Assembly: GCF_003576645.1 (NCBI RefSeq)
Contig: NC_044917.1
Location: 11,301,896-11,365,895, forward strand
Direction of reading: 5' to 3'
Length of the DNA stretch: 64,000 bases
Source of the DNA: Ipomoea triloba
Lineage: Eukaryota; Streptophyta; Magnoliopsida; Solanales; Convolvulaceae
This document shows positions 58,219 to 64,000 of the stretch, piece by piece. The notes beneath the pieces are model-generated. The model saw nothing but the letters and a program-made list of their open reading frames with translations, searched no databases and was not told where the DNA came from. Numbering within the stretch: the stretch's first letter is position 1; every line of letters starts with the position of its first letter. A program made the translations under genes and the position numbers.

Positions 58219-61200
58219 GTAATTATTTAAGCTTCTTACATTGGTTTGGATATTCTTTTCTTATACTTAGTATTTTGTTTCTATAATAAAGGCATATCAA
58301 AGAATTATAAAATCAAATTTTGTAAGAGGTATCCAACACTCCAACATCTTATTATCTTCAAGTAGTACACTTTTGTGCATAAATGGCAAACCCAATGTAG
58401 TCAATTTGCTCAATAATCTTAAGTTGATTCATTAGAGCTCAGGGTGGAAGGGTTCTTACTCTCTAATGGTGCAAATAACTAGAACTGTAGTGATTCTTAC
58501 ATGCCTTTACCCTGCCAATGGAAGATCATTTGGGTTCAATGTATGATGCTCTGTTTACTCTTGGCTCTTTTGGTGGACTTCTTTCTGCAGGGTGATGTTG
58601 CAGACTATGGGAAGGATGACTTCTTTGATCCATTAAGGAGACATGATGTGAAAGCTGATGCTTCTTCAAAGGATTTACCAGATGAAGTTAAATCACTTAA
58701 ATCCCTCAGTGAAGTCTCTCCTCATTTATCAGAGAAGGAATGGACTTCTTTCAGGAATTTCTTGATGAAAAGATTTCCCATTTCAAGAATGATTTCAATT
58801 TCTTCAGTAAGTAAACCTTCTTCAATCTTCTTACAGCTAAGAACATGAATATTCATGTACTTTATGTCATACCTTCTACAGATGTCAGGTTCAATTATGA
58901 AGAGTGCCAAGGGTATGATATATTCCACATAAAACTTTTTGTCCTTCTTCTTACCTCTAATTTCTTTAGGGTTTTCTTTGTCCCTCTATTGTTCAATAGT
59001 AATTTGCTCCTATTAAATCATGGGAATCTTTTGCTGCTCTCCTTAAATGGGGTTTATGAGTTACTGGTGGCAGGGAACGAGAAACAATCAACAAATGTAC
59101 ATTTAGAGGAACTTGAAGATCCTGACACATTTGCTGAAGAAGAGATTAAAGTTATCAGCCACCGGGAGTATGTTTCTCACCTCTATGAACTCAAAGATGA
59201 GATTAATCATGCTTGGAAGGCAGATAACCGTGTAGCATCTCTTAAGTTGTCAATTAAGGTACTATTTTTTTTAAAACCTTTTATTTTTGAACTCTGCCTA
59301 TGTGTGTTTCCTTATTACCGAACTTCCTTCTTGACTTAGTTCTTCAGGGACAAACACCATACTCTATTCAATGGCCCTCCACACCTATATTCCCTGTTCC
59401 TCCTAAGATATTTGAATTTGTAGGATACCATCATACTAAAAAAGGGTTACATATGCTGTTCTCATGTCTTGGGTCGATATGTAACACAAGATGTTATGTT
59501 TCTTTGAAGACAATCCGTTGTTTAGAAACTCCACATCTGTCTCTCTGAACAATTCTGTTATTGAAGATGAATTTCTCAAATATTCTATCAGTACTTCACC
59601 GTTAGCTGAGTTTATTCCTAAACCTCCAACAGCACAAGTGTACTCATGGTGACAGGGTAGACATACTTATAGCCATTGTTATTAAGGCGGACTTTCAAGG
59701 CTAGGTTCAACCGACCGCCTAGTCGCCTAGGCAATGAGTGTGTGTGTGTGTGTATATATATGAATTCATAATTTAGCATATAAGCATATTCTCAAATCTC
59801 AACCATAAGTACTAAATTATGCAATAATTTAGCATTTCCGGCATGGGTGATGGGTCTTTAGATTTAGCCTTTCTTTTAGGTCTGTTGATGGATCATAATT
59901 GGGGTTATTTTCATTCTCAGCCATAACCCGTCATAAAACAAAGTAAACAACCACTAAGGCGAGGTTGGGAGGGGGGGAGTTAGTGTCTTAGGCTCTCAGC
60001 TACGTATTAGTAGTTTTTTTTTTTTTGGTAAGGCGAGGCAAGCTCATTAGGCGACTGGGCTCCACCGACCGGACGCCTAGGCGACACCTTAACAACAATG
60101 CTTATAGCTGTGCCAAAGGTTACACTTCCCTTACTAAAACCGTTGTCAACTGATTCTAATTTAACTTCCTATTGCCCTCAATAAAGATAGACGCTGACAC
60201 GCTGTTTTGTTCACTCCATGACTTCTTTTGTTTCATATAATTAGTTAATTGCTTCTTCTCATGCTTTTATTTCCTGATTAGACTCTATCTTTGTTCCCAA
60301 AACACTGCATTGGGCTTTATCTCATGTTAAATGGAAGTATTTTAATGGACGAAAACAACGGGACATGGGATCTGGTTGATCTTCCTCTTGGTAAGAAAGT
60401 CATTGACTATAAATGGGTGTATGTAGTTAGTCAAGACTAGTTCAGATGGGTCAGTAGCTCAATTAAAGATGTGTTCAGTAGTGATGGGCTGATGGCTATG
60501 ACTAGATGTATGCCTTGGATTATACTGAAACCTTCTTTCCTATAGTGAAACTTAAGTTTGCATTTTTATATCTTCAGCTACTATTATCATTGGCCTTTGT
60601 ATTAGTTGGATACTTGGCTGTCAAAAAATGAGTTTTTTCATGGTGACTTGGCAAAAGAGGTGTATATGGAACATCTACCTGGGTTTATTGCTCAGGGGAG
60701 GGGGTGAGGAAGGTATTCAAACTAAGGAAATCTTTATATGGCTTGAAACAGTTACTCTGAGCACGGTTTGGATGGTTTAGCAGTGTAGTAGTGGAATTTG
60801 GTTTACAAAAGAGTACTTGTGATCATACTATGTTTTCAAACACACTAATCACAGTTGCATTCTATTAATATTGTGGTAGTGGTCCTAAAGGCATTGAAGG
60901 GCTCAAGACACCTTCTAACAAGATTTCACACTAAAGATATTGGTCTGTTGAGGTATTTCTTGATAATGCTCAATGATACTGGATTGCTAGACCCAAAACC
61001 CTATGAAACTTCTATAGATCAGTGTCAAGCTGATAGCTTCTAGCTATTGAGAGAGTTATTTTAGAATCTAGAACATTACATACACCTAGTAAAAAAGCTC
61101 AATTATCCCACCATCACTTGTTCAGTCGTTCGAACATTGCTTTTCCTGGAGGCTCCTATAGTGGCTGCATGGGAAGTGTCCATTAAATTGTTAAGCTTGT

Positions 61201-62816
61201 GAAGAATGAACCAGGTAAAGGGATCTTGTATGCTGAACATGGACACACAGGTATAACATTCATTGAAGCTAAGTAAGTTGGTTCACCAACTAACAAGAGC
61301 TTGACTACAGGATATTGTGTGATTGTGAGAGGAAACTTGGTCTCATGGAAGACGGAGAAGCGAAGTGTGGTTGCAAGGTCTAGTGCAGAATCCAAATTTA
61401 ATGATATGGTTTAAACAACAAGTATGGATATATAACTTTGTTGAAGGTTGCTGCCATTAAGACATTTGTACTATTGAACCTACGGTGCAACAATTAGGCA
61501 GTTATTTGTATTTCTAACAATCCAATTTTCCATGAACAAACAAAATATATTAAGATTGGTCATCATTTCATATAAGAAAAGATTCCATTGGGATTAATTT
61601 TTACATTGTATGTACAAACGGGAAGCAATTAACAAATATATTTATAAAAGGCTAAATAGAAACACAGTTGATTATATTTGTAAAATATTAGGGCTGATCA
61701 ATATCTATGCTCTAACTTGAGGGGGAGTATGGAATGTAACCCTTACCCTAGTAGGGTAATTAGGGTTTGAGTAATGGGGCAGGCCTATACGTTATGTATG
61801 TATACATTGGGTTGGTGTACACATGTTTCACATATGAATAATAAAGAATTCTTTCTGTTCTAACAATGTTGCATAATATGTTACTCAAATATAATTCTAT
61901 ATTTAAATGAATGCATAATTATGAGCATTAAGATCATTAAAATTGAAGAGAACTTGATGTGACTTTAGGCAGCTGGCCAACATTTTCTACTCTTTGTGAG
62001 TCTTAGATTTGTATATTGATTCTCTTCAACAGGTTGCTAGGCTACTAATGGACACATCTGGCACACAATTTTATCCAACTCTATTTGTTCTAGCTACAGA
62101 TGTTATTGATACGCTTGGGCATCTAGTCTGGGAACGCATCATTCAAAAAGCCAAATATGGTGAAGATGGAAAGGTTATTCACTCTTTGCCTGGTTTGTAT
62201 TTTACATCCTCCTACTCAATAGTTTCGTCACTTACTAATTCATTTACCGACCTTTTCTGCAGTTACTCACATAAATGTCTCTAGGTTTTTCCAACAGTTA
62301 AGACAATTAAACTTTTTCTTCAGTTGGTTATTGCTTGCTTAGTTGATTTTGTTTCATTCACTTAGGAAATGCTTTACTGTACAAGTGTCATCCTATGTTA
62401 TATTCTGCTGCAAAATGAATTCAAAATGTTGAATAAAAAATACGTTGATCTTGTACTCAAATCAATGATTTTGCAGTGTTTGGCTTATGGGAATTATTTT
62501 ATTGATAAACTCAACACCATTACTTCAGGAATCTTTGATTCTTTTAGGATGTAATTTTGATCATTATCATAGAAGGCAGCTTGGTGACAGAATGACATGC
62601 TATATTCATCCCCCATTTTATCTTCTGTATTTTAGCAATCTTGACGAGTCTTTTAGACTTGTTATCTGGATTCTCTGAAGTTGATTTTTTACCTAAAACC
62701 TACATTTCATTTTTGGCAGATAATTTTCAGGCTAGTGATATCTGCACTGATGCTAAAGAGACTTGCTATAATTGGTTCTGCAAAATTGCTTCCGTCCGTG
62801 AGCTTCTTCCACGCAT
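57124..62816 (+). CDS. VPS35L: VPS35L (Retriever subunit) homologue, 5' part, 6 exons visible
   Basis: Exons are 57124-57237, 58591-58806, 58882-58912, 59074-59258, 62033-62192 and 62720-62816, with GT-AG borders and matched phases, giving about 268 residues; the gene continues off the window. The N terminus MELNFRDRDYRGEAEAHALP fits the plant form. Later exons read DPLRRHD, KVISHREYVSHLYELKDEIN, HAWKADNRVASLKLSIK, then VARLLMDTSGTQFYPTLFVL and KETCYNWFCKIASVRELLPR. These match the VPS35L/C16orf62 family, a VPS35-like solenoid of the Retriever complex that recycles membrane proteins from endosomes. Plant function is less studied. Intron 4 (59,259-62,032) holds a hAT-like and a Copia element, and intron 6 holds an LTR element. 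Exon 1 to exon 2 joining is the least certain. Confidence 0.87.
59674..60100. mobile_element. hAT-like element in VPS35L intron 4
   Basis: The 427 bp insertion is flanked by the perfect 8 bp duplication CTTATAGC (59,666-59,673 and 60,101-60,108). The ends CATTGTTATTAAGG and CCTTAACAACAATG are inverted repeats with one mismatch. Inside each end are further inverted GCCTAGGCGAC/GTCGCCTAGGC sequences. No transposase is present. The ends match the element at 43,102. Confidence 0.9.
60280..61865 (+). mobile_element. Degenerate Copia element in VPS35L intron 4, with 3' LTR
   Basis: Plus-strand remnants appear in order: NGTWDLVDLPLGKKVIDYKW (RT start, near 60,350), HLLTRFHTKDIGLLRYFL (late RT, near 60,915), and RNase H GYCVIVRGNLVSWKTEKRSV then VARSSAES (near 61,310-61,390). 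Stops and frameshifts are frequent. A purine tract GAGGGGGAG (61,721-61,729) precedes an LTR-like segment ending TTCTAACA at 61,865. No matching 5' LTR was seen, so the copy is truncated. Confidence 0.8.
61731..61865 (+). repeat. 3' LTR of the Copia remnant (probable)
   Basis: This roughly 135 bp segment lies directly after the polypurine tract. It starts near TATGGAATGTAACCC and ends TTCTGTTCTAACA, with a polyadenylation-like AATAATAAAG. Only one copy is present, so its boundaries are inferred. Confidence 0.55.
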
Positions 62817-62889
62817 GTAAATCAAATTATTGGGCCCATTATTTTTGTTGATTCTTGTTTTGTGTTTACAACAGCAGGCTGTTTAATTT

Positions 62890-64000
62890 TGTTAGAGATA
62901 TAAGGGTTAGTTGAGATATTTACTCTAAGCCCTAGGTTTTAGTGTTTGTAACCTGTGGCTAGGGTTAGTTCTAAACTAGTATATATAGCTCTACTCTCCT
63001 GTACATTTACACACTGAACAGATATACGAATATACGTTGTTTTGCTATTCTATTGTTTAACATGGTATCAGAGCACCGGCGACGGTGAGGGGCTGGGTTG
63101 TGCTCGGAAGAAGGCGGCGACCCTTCGCCGAGGTGTCGCGACGCCACCGGAGCCGCCACGCGCCACTGCCACATCCTGCTCGCCGACTCACGCGCCGGCG
63201 TGTGAGTGTGTTTCGGGCGACCATTTGCGACGGCGAATCCACCGGCGATCTCGCTGTGAAGAAGGGGTTCTACCTAGGTGGAGAGTGAGAGGTTTTGTTC
63301 AAGAGTTCTCCGGTGATCTCCCAGGTTTGTCGCTATCTGCGTACTTCTGTCACTGGATCCGCTTAGGAGGTGTTTGGTTTTCCAGCGCAGCAGAATGGTT
63401 CTGGCAGCGGCAGTAGTGGTAGCTGGCGAAGGTTTCCAGCGGTGTGGAGTTGGTCGTGGCCGGCAGTTTATGATGAAGGCAATGGAAGGGATGGTGCAGG
63501 CGGTCTGATGGTGTCTGATGGAACTAATAAATAATGTTGCAGTAGGTTGTTTGTTTTGAGTGGTTTGGTTTATCGTGTCAATAAGTCTTGAAAATTTATG
63601 TTTGGTTTATCGTATTTTTCCTGAATTATTTGAGTTAATTGAATATGATGTTAGTATCATATTTGGAGTTGTGCCAAGGTGTGAGAGTTGGGGGCAGTCC
63701 AGGGGTGTTGCAGTGATGGGCAGCATAGGTGCCAGGGGTGGTGTGGACCTGGCATATGTCGCGGCTATTGTGGAAGGCCGGCGACTGAAGAATGGTTCAG
63801 GAGGAACCAGTTTATGTGCACGCAACAAGAAAACGGGAAAACACTGGTGGTAGGCAGCGGTTATAAGGGTTTGTGGAGTGAAAGGCTGGTGCGCTGCGGT
63901 GTTAAGCAGCGGTGATAAGGGTGTGGGGTGTGAGAGGCAGGTGCGCTGCGGTTGTGGTGTTTGGCCTAGTTTGAAGCTTTGTGGAAGCTTTGTTGGTGCG
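62890..64000 (+). mobile_element. LTR retroelement start in VPS35L intron 6 (runs off the window)
   Basis: A short 173 bp LTR (62,890-63,062) begins TGTTAGAGATATAAGG and ends TTGTTTAACA, with a TATATATAG promoter-like site near 62,980. It is followed at once by the primer-binding site TGGTATCAGAGC (63,063-63,074), complementary to the initiator tRNA-Met 3' end. The next 900 bp are G-rich with GCTGCGGTGTTAAGCAGC-type short repeats. No gag motif is seen before the window ends. It could be a TRIM/LARD-like or a full Copia element. Confidence 0.75.
63063..63074 (+). other. Primer-binding site (initiator tRNA-Met)
   Basis: TGGTATCAGAGC is the classic plant LTR-retrotransposon primer-binding site. 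It directly follows the CA end of the LTR. Confidence 0.9.

Noticed and set aside
63042..63416. Arg/Ala-rich frame of 124 residues near the right edge
   Set aside because: It begins inside the LTR and crosses the primer-binding site; no gag or host motif is visible.
1..64000. CRISPR arrays, bacterial operons or phage genes
   Set aside because: No regularly spaced identical repeats with unique spacers and no prokaryotic gene layout; all content is plant nuclear in style.

Overview
The window is nuclear DNA from a flowering plant, most likely a eudicot. The evidence is GT-AG introned genes of plant families (SABATH methyltransferase, ERF repressor with an EAR motif, RWP-RK factor, cytochrome b561/DOMON protein), AT-rich intergenic DNA, and a dense mix of Copia, Gypsy, LINE, SINE and hAT-type elements. 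The species cannot be fixed from the sequence. One assembly gap (about 30,367-30,835) and one isolated N (near 21,983) are present.

Genes from left to right: the 3' end of a SABATH methyltransferase (+, to 1,401); a complete 11-exon phosphatidate cytidylyltransferase (+, 3,060-6,345); two tRNA-Gly(GCC) genes, each followed by a C/D-box snoRNA, the plant dicistronic tRNA-snoRNA arrangement (6,784-6,950 and 9,698-9,864); an intronless ERF/AP2 repressor (-, 11,370-11,981); an RWP-RK (RKD-like) gene (-, 19,132-20,098) lying inside an LTR retrotransposon; an RNase III with two dsRNA-binding domains (RTL2-like, -, 24,901-27,514); CNOT9/RCD1 of the CCR4-NOT complex (-, 35,794-45,487) with a roughly 6 kb intron full of transposons; a cytochrome b561/DOMON protein (-, 51,421-53,630); and the 5' part of a VPS35L (Retriever) homologue (+, 57,124 onward), whose introns also hold transposons.

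The host genes look like ordinary unrelated neighbours (lipid synthesis, RNA metabolism, redox, endosomal recycling, transcription), so no operon-like logic is expected. The most unusual object is the 5.84 kb Copia-type element at 17,341-23,181. Its two 457 bp LTRs read as identical, the target duplication TTAAT is intact and its own pol is wrecked, yet it carries in antisense an apparently intact three-exon RWP-RK transcription-factor gene. This looks like a recent insertion of a non-autonomous retrotransposon that has captured a host regulator.

Other structure includes two hAT-like elements with matching ends and 8 bp target duplications, a third hAT-like element, two internally deleted Gypsy elements in one CNOT9 intron, a SINE family with several dispersed copies, and an inverted repeat of about 850 bp able to form a very long hairpin.

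All exon boundaries were read by eye from GT-AG sites, reading frame and remembered family sequences. No database search or alignment program was run.
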